Shown here in pieces: positions 9,441 to 18,023 of a stretch of DNA of 64,000 nt. Source of the DNA: Bradyrhizobium vignae (GTDB lineage Bacteria; Pseudomonadota; Alphaproteobacteria; Rhizobiales; Xanthobacteraceae); NCBI RefSeq assembly GCF_004114425.1, contig NZ_RDQF01000016.1, positions 1-64,000 of the forward strand. Reading direction: 5' to 3'. The notes beneath the pieces were generated by a model. The model worked only from the letters and a program-made list of their open reading frames with translations. It made no database searches and was not told the origin of the DNA. The position numbers were made by a program, and so were the translations under genes. Positions within the stretch are counted from its first letter, which is position 1; every line of letters begins with the position of its first letter.

Positions 9441-9981
9441 AAAGGCTCCATCGACAAGCCGACCTGCGGCCAGATGGAGCTGGTAGCGGCGCACGTCCTC
9501 AAAGCTTGCCGTCTCCGCGATCACGCGTCAAACGCCGCGAAGTTCTTGGCCCTATGCTCGTACTCATGTGGGGTCTTGGGCGCGAACCTGCCGATCGTCA
9601 TGTCTTCGCTCATGCGCGCGCTTAACGTGCTCACTGCCTCGTCGATCATGAGATGCTCCCGTCCTGGGTGAATGGTTGTGAACCCCTCATCTCAAGAGAA
9701 GACGCTCCGTTGCGCTATCCTCCTGGCTGTGTCGCCTGCCGCAGCGTCCTACCGCGCTAGCGGTTTAGTCCTCTCGCCTTTTTGAGACTGGCCGACGAGC
9801 GCAGAGATACGTCCGCTCATCGAGCAACACCGGAAGTGGTCGCCAGACGGTCAACTGACGCTGTTGGGCCAGAACGAACGTCCGACGCATTTTTCTCAAG
9901 CTCGAACCCCGCGAGAACTTTCCGAGTGGCGGCTGGAGCTGTACCATATCCGACGGCAAGGTAGATCGGGAAGGAGCGGCG
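9441..9981. other. Intergenic stretch
   Basis: No gene is supported. It holds the promoter region of the histidine kinase gene, with a ribosome-binding site GGAAGGAG ending about 6 bases before its ATG. Confidence 0.5.
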
Positions 9982-11283
9982 ATGAACCAGTTCAAAGCCG
10001 GCGAGGCGCCTGAAGCTGCTCACGGCCATTCGGATTTGCAAATGGAGCTGGCCGAGGTCATTCGTCAGCGGGCGGCCATCTCGGCAGTGCTGCGCGCCAT
10101 TGCAAGTTCGCCACACAACTTGCAGCCCGTATTCGACACCATCCTCGACAGCGCGAGACGGCTCTCGCGAGCTGATTCGGGTGTCTTCCGTCTTATGGAG
10201 GAAGCAGGTCTTCGTCTCGTTGCGAGCAAAGTGAGCCCCACCGTGTTGGAGGAGTTTTCACCGCCCCCAAAGCTGGTGGGACCCGGCAGCTTCTATGATC
10301 GCCTGATCGCAACGAAGTTGCCGTTCCACATCCCCGACGTAGCCGCACATGAACTCTATCGTGCGGGAGAGCCTCTCGCCGTGACTCAGGTTAAAAGAGG
10401 CTTTCGGACGCTCCTCTTCGTGCCGATGCTAAGAAACGAGGAGCTAATCGGATCACTTTCTTTTGCGCGGCAGCACGTAGAGCACTTTACGGAGAAAGAG
10501 ATCGAACTGGTCACAGATTTCGCAGCGCAGGCAACCATTGCATTGGAGATTGTTCGTCGTGAGCAACAATACCGCCAGTTGCAGATGGCCCTGGCGCACG
10601 CGAACCGCATCGCCACGATCGGTCAACTCACAGCCTCTATCGCGCATGAACTCAAGCAGCCGCTTGCCGCAGTGGCGATCGATGGAGGTGCCGCCTTGCG
10701 GTGGCTCGCGAAACAGCCCCCGGACAACGACAAGGCAAGAGGTTCTGTCGAGCACATGATCAAAGACGCCGACCGGGCCACCCGCATCATTGGTGGCTTG
10801 CGTGATCTCACAAATCAGAACGCGCCGCGGGCGGAGGTCGTGGACCTCAAAGAGGCGATCGATGAGGTGATAGTCCTGACCTACAGCGAAGCTGTCAAAT
10901 CCGGCGTCACAGTGAGCACGCGTGTGTTGCCTGAGCTGCCGCGTGTTCAAGGCGATCGGGTCCAACTGCAACAAGTGATGCTGAACTTGATCGTTAACGC
11001 TATCCAGGCGATGAGTGGTACTTTGGAAGGCCCACGCGAGTTACAGATCAGCGTCGACCCCTCCGAAGGTGGCGTGCGCGTCGGGGTGCGGGACACCGGC
11101 CCGGGGCTGAGCTCGGAGAGCCTCTCGCGCCTGTTCGAGCCTTTCTACACGACAAAGCCCGAGGGCATGGGCATGGGGCTATCTATCTGCCGCTCGATCA
11201 TTCAAGCCCACGGCGGACGGCTGTGGGCGATCGCGTGCGAACCGCAGGGTGCTCTATTTCAATTTACGATCCCTGCCCCCTGA
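9982..11283 (+). CDS. GAF-domain sensor histidine kinase
   Basis: This is a 433-residue cytoplasmic kinase preceded by GGAAGGAG. A GAF sensor domain covers about 45-190 (small-ligand or redox sensing in this family). The dimerisation/phosphoacceptor helix follows with His222 in SIAHELKQPLAAV, and the ATPase domain has the N box (NLIVNAIQAM, 335-344), G1 box DTGPGL (371-376), F box FEPFYTTK and G2 box GMGMGL. There are no membrane helices. This architecture matches kinases that feed FixJ-type regulators, so the regulator at 2726-3370 is a candidate partner, but no cognate regulator gene is adjacent. Confidence 0.92.
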   Translation: MNQFKAGEAPEAAHGHSDLQMELAEVIRQRAAISAVLRAIASSPHNLQPVFDTILDSARRLSRADSGVFRLMEEAGLRLVASKVSPTVLEEFSPPPKLVGPGSFYDRLIATKLPFHIPDVAAHELYRAGEPLAVTQVKRGFRTLLFVPMLRNEELIGSLSFARQHVEHFTEKEIELVTDFAAQATIALEIVRREQQYRQLQMALAHANRIATIGQLTASIAHELKQPLAAVAIDGGAALRWLAKQPPDNDKARGSVEHMIKDADRATRIIGGLRDLTNQNAPRAEVVDLKEAIDEVIVLTYSEAVKSGVTVSTRVLPELPRVQGDRVQLQQVMLNLIVNAIQAMSGTLEGPRELQISVDPSEGGVRVGVRDTGPGLSSESLSRLFEPFYTTKPEGMGMGLSICRSIIQAHGGRLWAIACEPQGALFQFTIPAP

Positions 11284-12235
11284 GCAAAGATCGTGATTGT
11301 GACTTAATGCCCGGACGCCGCCAAATTGAGCGAGATCGTCCAGAGGGTGCGGGACGGAAGACTGCGGACAAACATCGGAAAGGTCTCCTCCGTCGACGAG
11401 GCACTCGCCACCTTCAGTTCGGCCCAGCGACGGCAGGGCAAGACGATCATTCAGGTTCGCTCGCAAGAGATTGGGGCATGGGCGACGGGTTCAGCTCTCC
11501 CTGGAGAGCTAGCGTTCCGCTTCTGGATGCGTGCCGAGTGTCTTGGCATGCATCCAGGCGAAGAATGCGAGCGTCAGCCCGTCTTAGGTGGAACGGCGAC
11601 CATCCCAAGGAGCGGACCTCAACCCGGTACGGATCTTACTGCCTACTTGCAGAGCCTACCTGTGACTTATAAGCTTTTCGTGAGACTGATAAGGTTTGTG
11701 GCTTTTCCTTATCAGTGATCAACTGACTCCGTTTTGTTAGTTTCCTTATCAGTCCGCAGACTGACTCCGTTTGCGGGAGGTTGTCCTGCTCCTCGGCAGG
11801 CTTGATCCATCGCGCCGTAGTAATCTCGGTGTCGTGGACAACTTTCTTGCGGCTCAGCCCGCGCGATCGAAGGCATTTTCGTCATCCACCAGAACGCTCT
11901 GCCCGGTTTGTCTTACTCTCGCTGTTGCCCCTCAATTTATGAATGCAGGCAGCTCACTGCCGTCATGGCGCACGCGACAGCTAGGCACATTGCCGATGAG
12001 AACGCCCATCCAGAGGATGTCTTCTTCAGTTCGACACCAAGCTACCCAATCGGCCGAGTGGCTCCATCTTCTTCCCGGTCTAATGCGATGAAGCCACCGC
12101 AGAACTAGTCAGAGAAACCTAGACTAGGGCGCGTGCTCATAAATCGCTTTGCTCCGACACCGTGGATACGCCCTCATCTGATCCCGCTGACCGGCCAAAG
12201 GCCACCGAGCGCGGGCGTCTTCCCCTCTTAATCCC
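11284..12235. other. 950-base stretch without a supported gene
   Basis: The open frames here have no recognisable protein similarity, and their amino-acid composition resembles random frames. The only structured content is the repeat cluster at 11685-11772. Confidence 0.5.
11685..11772. repeat. Cluster of CCTTATCAGT repeats
   Basis: Two direct repeats occur at 11705-11734 and 11742-11772. Each is TTCCTTATCAGT, then 5-6 variable bases, then ACTGACTCCGTTT. An inverted copy of the first part (ACTGATAAGG, 11685-11694) precedes them. The arrangement resembles iterons or a recombinase/transposase end. The 9-mer CTTATCAGT recurs in the 22.7-kb repeat region. Confidence 0.6.
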
Positions 12236-13099
12236 TCAGCTTGCCGGATTGCGCGCCGTGACGATCCACGTCGCGCTGCGGACCACCACCGACCGATCAC
12301 CAAGGCAACTCGCGAAGGCGGCGCGAACCGCGGCCGAGGCGCGGGCGCGGATGTCTTCGGGCTGATCAGCGAGCGCGCGCGACAGCGGGCCGACCTCCAA
12401 CGTCATCTTCACCGCCTCGGCGATCGCCGCATCCCGCGTCGCGCCCTCGCCAAGCGGGACGGCAGCATCGAAGGGCGCGAGAGCGATATCAGTGAAGCCG
12501 GCCGCCGTCAGGATCCGATTAACCCGCCCCGGGTCGCCGAGCGAGAATGGACCGGGCGCTTCGGGATCGGGCGGCGCCGTCGGCGGCACGATGCCCTTGA
12601 TCGCGCCCATCGGCAGGCGCATCCAATCGTTCTCGGCCACGCCGCGCCAGCAGACGAAAGCGACCCGGCCGCCCAGCTTCAGCGCGCGGCGCATATGGGC
12701 GAACGCCTTTGTCGGATCGTCGAAGAACATCACCCCGAAACGCGAGAACAGGATGTCGAACGCCCCCTCGGGCAGCTCGGCGCTGCTGGCGTCGGCCACG
12801 CGGAACAGGACCGGCGTATCCTTTGGCGCACGCGCGCGCGCTCGGCTGATCAGCGGTTCGGAGATATCCACGCCCAGCACTTGGCCCCCCGCGCCGACGC
12901 GGGCGGCCAGAGCCAGACTCGACGCGCCCGCGCCGCAGCCGACGTCCAGCACGCGCTCGCCCGCCGCGGGCGCGGCGGCTTCGATCGCGGCCTGGCCGAA
13001 CACCGCCAGTCTGGCGTCGAGCCGGGCCTCGTGGACGACCCAGCGCTCCCCGCTTTGGCCCTTCCAGTCGGTGACCTGATCCGCATTTCGCTCTGCCAT
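12236..13099 (-). CDS. SAM-dependent class I methyltransferase
   Basis: This encodes 287 residues from ATG 13097-13099. Motif I VLDVGCGAGASS, the acidic loop GVDIS, and motif ADASSAELPEGAFDILFSRF define a UbiE/COQ5-like class I methyltransferase. The C-terminal half after PDPEAPGPFSLGDP resembles small-molecule methyltransferases. The substrate is unknown. It is the last gene of a minus-strand cluster with an NmrA-like reductase, two hydrolases and a flavoprotein, so a role in processing the same small molecule is plausible. An upstream in-frame ATG (13190) would add 31 residues with no homology. Confidence 0.8.
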   Translation of the reverse strand: MAERNADQVTDWKGQSGERWVVHEARLDARLAVFGQAAIEAAAPAAGERVLDVGCGAGASSLALAARVGAGGQVLGVDISEPLISRARARAPKDTPVLFRVADASSAELPEGAFDILFSRFGVMFFDDPTKAFAHMRRALKLGGRVAFVCWRGVAENDWMRLPMGAIKGIVPPTAPPDPEAPGPFSLGDPGRVNRILTAAGFTDIALAPFDAAVPLGEGATRDAAIAEAVKMTLEVGPLSRALADQPEDIRARASAAVRAAFASCLGDRSVVVRSATWIVTARNPAS

Positions 13100-13258
13100 G
13101 ACATATCCTTGTTCTGGTTCGTTCTTGACGAAGCTCTCCGATGCCAAAGCGCGCATCGTCTCCAGCGCTTTCGCCTCCAGGCTACCGGTCACTGGGCGCA
13201 GTGGTGACCGCCGGGGACTTCCGAGACGATGCAGTTCATCCGGCCTGCGAGCGAAGGA

Positions 13259-14185
13259 TTAAGGCTTGCGCGCGTCTGCCTTCAGAAAGTCGTTCTGATG
13301 CGCGCGCACGAAATCCTCGATCGACATCGGTGACACACCTGTCAGCAGCTTCACATCGTCGGAGGATCGGTCGTATCGGCCATCCCGGTGCAGCAGTGCC
13401 ATCGACTCCAGGTGCGCGACCACGTGTTCGGATGCGCCAAAGGACTGCAGGCTCCCCAGCCACCGTTCCATCGGAATGTTCATGTAGGTGATTGGACGCC
13501 CCAAGACTCTTGTGAAATCTTCGGCGACCTCGCGAAGCGTCTCCGCACGAGGACCGGTCAGCTCGTAGACCTTTCCAAGGTGAGACTCGGGATTCGCCAA
13601 CACCTCTGTCACGCACCGCGCAACATCGTGGGCGGCGATTGGCGACGTCTTTCCCTCTCCAAAGGGCAACATCAGCGCGTCCTGAGCGGTGACCGTCGGA
13701 ACGGCAAATCGCCAGAAGAACGCGTCCATGAAGGCGGTCGGACGCATCGTGACCACCGGCAAGCCGCTCCACTGCAAGACCTGCTCGGCGAGCCAGTGCT
13801 GCTTGTGCTGCGGGCTGCGCGCGGTCTCGCGGATGCTCATTTCCGAGACTGTCATCTGGGACATGTTGACGAATGCTTCGACGCCGTGGTGCCGTGCAAC
13901 CACCGCCACGTTCGTCGTAGCCTCCAGATACTTCTCGTTGACCGACATGCTGAAGTACAGGCGCTTGCAGCCATCCACGGCGCGGTGCACCGCGTCCAGG
14001 TCGAACAAATCTCCGACGATCACCTCGGCACCAAGTGCCCTCAGCGATTCCGCCCGTCCGTCATCCTGGCGGACCATGGCGCGCACCTTCAGCCCGCGCT
14101 CCAGCAGAGACTTCGTCACGCTCGGTCCGATCGCTCCAACTTGGCCAGCGGCACCGGTGACGAGGATGGGATGGGAGTGCTTCAT
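13259..14185 (-). CDS. NmrA-like NAD(P)-binding atypical SDR
   Basis: This is a 308-residue protein with a start at ATG 14183-14185 preceded by GAAGGA. The N-terminal Rossmann motif VTGAAGQVGAIG is followed by the NmrA/HSCARG-type fold (LRALGAEVIVGDLFDLDAV; residues about 55-75) and a C-terminal substrate-binding part. Such proteins act as quinone or small-molecule reductases or redox sensors. The classic YxxxK triad is not seen, as is usual for NmrA-like members. It lies 13 bases after the preceding alpha/beta-hydrolase gene on the same strand, indicating an operon. Confidence 0.85.
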   Translation of the reverse strand: MKHSHPILVTGAAGQVGAIGPSVTKSLLERGLKVRAMVRQDDGRAESLRALGAEVIVGDLFDLDAVHRAVDGCKRLYFSMSVNEKYLEATTNVAVVARHHGVEAFVNMSQMTVSEMSIRETARSPQHKQHWLAEQVLQWSGLPVVTMRPTAFMDAFFWRFAVPTVTAQDALMLPFGEGKTSPIAAHDVARCVTEVLANPESHLGKVYELTGPRAETLREVAEDFTRVLGRPITYMNIPMERWLGSLQSFGASEHVVAHLESMALLHRDGRYDRSSDDVKLLTGVSPMSIEDFVRAHQNDFLKADARKP

Positions 14186-14198
14186 GTCAAGGTTTCCT

Positions 14199-14945
14199 TC
14201 AGATGTCGGCATGAATCGCCTCGACGACCGCGGCGGGGTGGGTCAGCGGGATCATGTGTGCAGCCCCGGGGACAACGACCGTGCGGGCGTCGAACGCTCC
14301 CGCGAGCAGACGGCTCACCGACCGCGGAGCGGCCGACGTTCGCTCGCCGACGAGGACCGAGGCCGGCACCGCGGTCGAGGTGAACTCGGTGAGCGTGGTC
14401 CGATCGGCTGCGCTGGCGGTCATCTCGAGCCGCAGCCGCGGTACGAGCCCTGCAACCAGCGTACGCCCCTTCTCGCCCAGCGCGTTCCACGCGCCGGCGC
14501 CGCTCCAGTGCTCCACCAACAGGCAGGCGGCCGCAGCGTGATCAGGCAGCGCGCGCATGAACCGATCGCAGAGGGTCTGCACCTCGCGCAGGGCGTCTTC
14601 CTCCCCGGGCACGCGCAGCACGCTGATGACCATAGGATCGACCAACGTGAGCCGCGCCACGCGAGACCCGACGGCCAGCCGCAGGTGTAGCCCGAAAAAT
14701 GTCCCGATCGAGTGGGTGACGAGGTGGAACGCGCCGACGCCCTGCATGTCGAGCCAGCCGCGCAGGTGGGCCACCTCGTCCTTTGGCTGCCACGCCTCGC
14801 TCGGTGTGGGCGACCGTCCGTACCCAAGCATGTCGGGTGCCAACACCCTGGCGCCGTGCGCCTCCAGACCCGTGCGGACCGCGGCCCAAGAGTAGGAGCC
14901 GGTGGCGGAGCCATGGAGGAGCACAATGGGAAGGTCGTCGGTCAT
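14199..14945 (-). CDS. Alpha/beta hydrolase
   Basis: This is a 248-residue alpha/beta-hydrolase from ATG 14943-14945. The oxyanion motif is LLHGSATGS (9-17), the nucleophile is Ser79 in THSIG, and a C-terminal His lies in PGAAHMIPL. The fold is close to esterases and C-C hydrolases of the MhpC type. Codons upstream of the chosen start lack homology. It is clustered with an epoxide-hydrolase-like gene and a flavoprotein, which suggests stepwise breakdown of an organic compound; the substrate cannot be read from sequence. Confidence 0.85.
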   Translation of the reverse strand: MTDDLPIVLLHGSATGSYSWAAVRTGLEAHGARVLAPDMLGYGRSPTPSEAWQPKDEVAHLRGWLDMQGVGAFHLVTHSIGTFFGLHLRLAVGSRVARLTLVDPMVISVLRVPGEEDALREVQTLCDRFMRALPDHAAAACLLVEHWSGAGAWNALGEKGRTLVAGLVPRLRLEMTASAADRTTLTEFTSTAVPASVLVGERTSAAPRSVSRLLAGAFDARTVVVPGAAHMIPLTHPAAVVEAIHADI

Positions 14946-15087
14946 CGGAGATCCTGAGTTGGGAGTGGCGCAGGGTGTCCTGCGGGGGCAGCCTGTCAGT
15001 CGGCTTTCCGAGACACCGGAGCCCCGCGGCAACCGAACCCGTTTCTTTGTGCGCGAGTTTGGCGACGGCGCGAGGCCGCCCGGGACC

Positions 15088-16119
15088 TTAACCGCGCCAT
15101 GCTTGCGGAACCTTCGCACCCAGCCAGCGCGCGAGGCTTGCATTGACCTCGACAGGCTTTTCTTGTGCCATCCAGTGCCCTGAGGAGATCCTATCGATCG
15201 TGAGATCGCGACAAAGCTTCTTCATCGGTTCGGTCAAAGGCGAGTTCACGCAGTCGCACGTATAGTCATATTCCGCCTCCAGAAAGAGAACGGGCATGTC
15301 GAGATGGTCGTCATTCAATGCCTCAAGTGCATAGCGAGCGTTGGCTGCATGATTCATGTAGAGGGAGGCGGTGCCGTAAAAGCTCGTTCGCTCGTAGGCT
15401 GAGACGTAGGCGTGCAGGTCGCTCTCGGTGATGATCCGCTCATCACGAGGAACGTTCGGAGCGACGCCCTTTCCGCCGAACCAGCCTCCATCACGGCGAA
15501 TCTGGGACGCCACCGCCGGCTTGCCTTTCCCATCGGGATCGCCCGCACGAAACAGCGTCTTGAAGGTTGCTGCGACGTTCGCCTCCATGGCGCTGGTGGC
15601 CTTCTCGAAATGCTCTTCGTAGAAGCGCTGGTACTCCCAGTTGCCGAACGGATATTCGCTTTGTGGGTACAGATCGCGGTTGACCAGCCCGACGAGCACA
15701 TCAAGTCCGTGCTCGAACGTTGCAAAGGGTATGCACAAGTTGGCGACCGCGAGGCAACGGTCCGGATGGTGGCTGGCGATGTTCCAGACGGCCACCGCTC
15801 CCCAATCGTGCCCCACCCAGATCGCCTTTTCCTGACCGAGGGAGTCGAGCAACTCGATCATGTCGGCGACGAGTTCGCGCTGGGCGTAGGCGTCATGCGT
15901 GCTGTAGAGCGAGGACCTTCCATGCCCCCGCAAGTCCGGTGCGATCGCCCGGAAGCCGAGTGCACCGAAGATTGGAAGCTGATGCCGCCAGCTCAATGCA
16001 AGTTCTGGCCAGCCATGGACGAAGATGACCGGCGTGCCTTGGCTCGGGCCGCTTGCAAAATAGAAAGTGCTGTTGCGTGAACTGTGGAAGGTGTTCTCTG
16101 TAACTTGAACTGGCGACAT
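15088..16119 (-). CDS. Epoxide-hydrolase-family alpha/beta hydrolase
   Basis: This encodes 343 residues from ATG 16117-16119. The HGWPE motif (35-39), the Asp nucleophile Asp105 in VGHDWGAV and a C-terminal His in SSGHWMAQE match soluble epoxide hydrolases and haloalkane-dehalogenase relatives. An Asp rather than Ser nucleophile separates it from the neighbouring esterase-like protein. The gene starts 29 bases after the stop of the flavoprotein gene, on the same strand. Reaction by family: opening of an epoxide to a diol in the cytoplasm. Confidence 0.87.
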   Translation of the reverse strand: MSPVQVTENTFHSSRNSTFYFASGPSQGTPVIFVHGWPELALSWRHQLPIFGALGFRAIAPDLRGHGRSSLYSTHDAYAQRELVADMIELLDSLGQEKAIWVGHDWGAVAVWNIASHHPDRCLAVANLCIPFATFEHGLDVLVGLVNRDLYPQSEYPFGNWEYQRFYEEHFEKATSAMEANVAATFKTLFRAGDPDGKGKPAVASQIRRDGGWFGGKGVAPNVPRDERIITESDLHAYVSAYERTSFYGTASLYMNHAANARYALEALNDDHLDMPVLFLEAEYDYTCDCVNSPLTEPMKKLCRDLTIDRISSGHWMAQEKPVEVNASLARWLGAKVPQAWRG

Positions 16120-16148
16120 CGGGGAGCGCTCCTCTTTGAACTGTGCGC

Positions 16149-17042
16149 TCAAACCAGCATCGACTGCTGGGCGAAGATACCCGCCATCGCGCCTTGCGAT
16201 GATGCCTGGGTGACTGAGGGCAAGAAGGGCGTGGTGAGGTCGCCGGCGGCGTAGATGCCAGGCGTGCTGGTTTGACGGCGCTCGTCGACCTTGAGGACGA
16301 TGCCGGCGGGCGTAGCCACGGTGGCAAGGCCCAGTGCTTCGTGCAGGCTTGCGGACGGCTTGTTGCGCGGATGGGCGAACAGGATGTCGACTGCGACGTT
16401 GCTGCCCGTATCGAGATTGACGGTGGCGATATGGCCCTTGTGATGGGCGATCTCGGTAATCCGGCCATCGACGACAGGTATTTTGCGGCGCGCCAGATCG
16501 GCCTGGATATCGGGCGGAATGTCGTGACCATCGGCAAAGACAGTCAACTTGTCGGTCCAATCGAGGAACAGCCTGGCCTGATTTTGCGACTGCGGGCCGG
16601 ACCAGACGAGGCCCCAATGCTGGCCGGCGACTTCAAAGCCGTCGCAATAGGGGCAGGGCACGATGGACGTGCCCCAGCTTTCGGCAAAGCCCGGAACATC
16701 AGGCATCTGGTCGGCGACGCCATAGCTCAGGATCAGGCGCCGCGCCCCAAGGCTTTTGCCATCGCCAGTGAGGACGTTGAAATCGTCGATCGCGCCGGAG
16801 ACGCTGTCGGCGCGGGCACTGACAAGTTTGATCGCGGGATAACGCGCCAACTGCCGCCGCGCCTCCGCCAAGATGTCCAGCGGCGGCTTGTGATCGTGGC
16901 CGAGCAGTCCATGCGAGTGGCCGGCGAAGCGGTTGCGTGGCAGACCCGTATCGAGAACGGTGACCTTGCGGCGGGCGCGGCCGAGCTGCAGGGCGCCGGC
17001 GAGACCGGCAAAGCTGCCGCCGATGATGATGACGTCATCCAT
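16149..17042 (-). CDS. Thioredoxin-reductase-like FAD oxidoreductase
   Basis: This is a 297-residue NAD(P)/FAD oxidoreductase. The FAD motif is VIIIGGSFAGLAGAL (4-18), the redox CxxC is at Cys130/Cys133 in CPYCDG, and the C-terminal FAD motif is STPGIYAAGDLTTP. Length and spacing match class II pyridine nucleotide-disulfide oxidoreductases of the TrxB-like branch often found in resistance or catabolic operons. It is the first gene of the minus-strand cluster and is divergent from the TetR regulator. The shared palindrome at 17111-17136 should control it. Confidence 0.88.
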   Translation of the reverse strand: MDDVIIIGGSFAGLAGALQLGRARRKVTVLDTGLPRNRFAGHSHGLLGHDHKPPLDILAEARRQLARYPAIKLVSARADSVSGAIDDFNVLTGDGKSLGARRLILSYGVADQMPDVPGFAESWGTSIVPCPYCDGFEVAGQHWGLVWSGPQSQNQARLFLDWTDKLTVFADGHDIPPDIQADLARRKIPVVDGRITEIAHHKGHIATVNLDTGSNVAVDILFAHPRNKPSASLHEALGLATVATPAGIVLKVDERRQTSTPGIYAAGDLTTPFLPSVTQASSQGAMAGIFAQQSMLV

Positions 17043-17110
17043 GGTGATGGGCTCCGTTGGAGGACAGGTCGAGACCTACCCATTGGCTTGCGCATTTCAG
17101 ATACTTCATG

Positions 17111-17136
17111 GTATCATAATTCAAGAATTAGGATAC
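17111..17136. promoter_or_regulatory. Near-perfect 26-bp palindromic operator
   Basis: The left half GTATCATAATTC and the right half GAATTAGGATAC are inverted copies with one mismatch around a 2-base centre. The site sits in the 114-base gap between the divergent flavoprotein and TetR genes, 20 bases before the regulator start. This is the expected place for a TetR autoregulatory operator. Confidence 0.75.
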
Positions 17137-17156
17137 TGTCAAGTACTGGAACTGCC

Positions 17157-17840
17157 GTGACCGAAAACAGCCGGGGCCGGCGCGGCCGGCCCGCCAACGA
17201 GGCGCTTGGCCAAACGATCATCGACGCCGCGAGCGAACTCTTTGTTGAATTGGGTTTTCAAGCGACGACATTGGACAAGGTCGCCCAGCGGGCGAAGATA
17301 TCCAAGCTCAGCATCTACAGGCACTTCGAGAACAAGGAGGCGCTGTTCAGCGCGGCCATCGCGGCCGGCTGCCATCAGTTTGCACAGGCTCTGTTTGAGG
17401 GCGTCGACGGTTCAGCCGAAGATCAGCTCATGGCGGTGGGATCATCCCTGCTTCGCATGCTGATGAGGCCGGACGTCAGCAATGTCGAAGCCATGATCAT
17501 GGCCGACAAGACCAATCAAAAGTCGTTAAGCAAGCTCCATTACGAAGCCCGCCCCGCCCATATCATCGCCCAAATCGAGGCCCTGTTGCGTCAGTTGCAC
17601 GCGAAGGCGGTTCTGAACGTGCCCGATCCACTCCGGTCCGCCCGCTTGTTTGCCGCGCTTTTCAAAGGATCCGATCTCTTGATTATCGCACGCTTCGATC
17701 AGGCGAGAGCAGAGGACGACATTGAATCCTATTGCCGGTCGGCCGTCGCCATGTTCATCGCCGCGCACCGTTTCAACGACCACGTGGGCGGAGATTTGCC
17801 TGCCCCAAAGTCAAAAAAACAAAACTTGAATCGTGCGTGA
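17157..17840 (+). CDS. TetR/AcrR-family transcriptional repressor
   Basis: This encodes 227 residues starting with GTG 17157-17159; earlier in-frame codons belong to the antisense of the flavoprotein gene. The N-terminal HTH (IIDAASELFVELGFQATTLD, then KISKLSIYRHFENKEALFSA) is canonical. The C-terminal half is a helical ligand-binding domain. It is divergent from the five-gene oxidoreductase/hydrolase cluster with a palindromic site between them, so it most likely represses both directions until a cluster substrate binds. Confidence 0.9.
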   Translation: MTENSRGRRGRPANEALGQTIIDAASELFVELGFQATTLDKVAQRAKISKLSIYRHFENKEALFSAAIAAGCHQFAQALFEGVDGSAEDQLMAVGSSLLRMLMRPDVSNVEAMIMADKTNQKSLSKLHYEARPAHIIAQIEALLRQLHAKAVLNVPDPLRSARLFAALFKGSDLLIIARFDQARAEDDIESYCRSAVAMFIAAHRFNDHVGGDLPAPKSKKQNLNRA

Positions 17841-18023
17841 TCGCGTCGGCCAGCAGATCAAGGCAGGCCAGCCGATCATGAAAATCGACGAGTCGGCCAC
17901 ACGGTCCGACTAACGTCCGCTAGACTGTATGTCCCCTCCACAAAATGAGGCGACTCACCCTCGATGTTGCGACGAGGGTTGCCTGGATGGACCGGGCAGA
18001 GCCTCAAACAAGGAGGGCGAGTC

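Noticed and set aside
11326..11718. 130-codon plus frame after the histidine kinase as its partner regulator
   Set aside because: It has no receiver-domain residues or HTH; its composition is that of random high-GC sequence.
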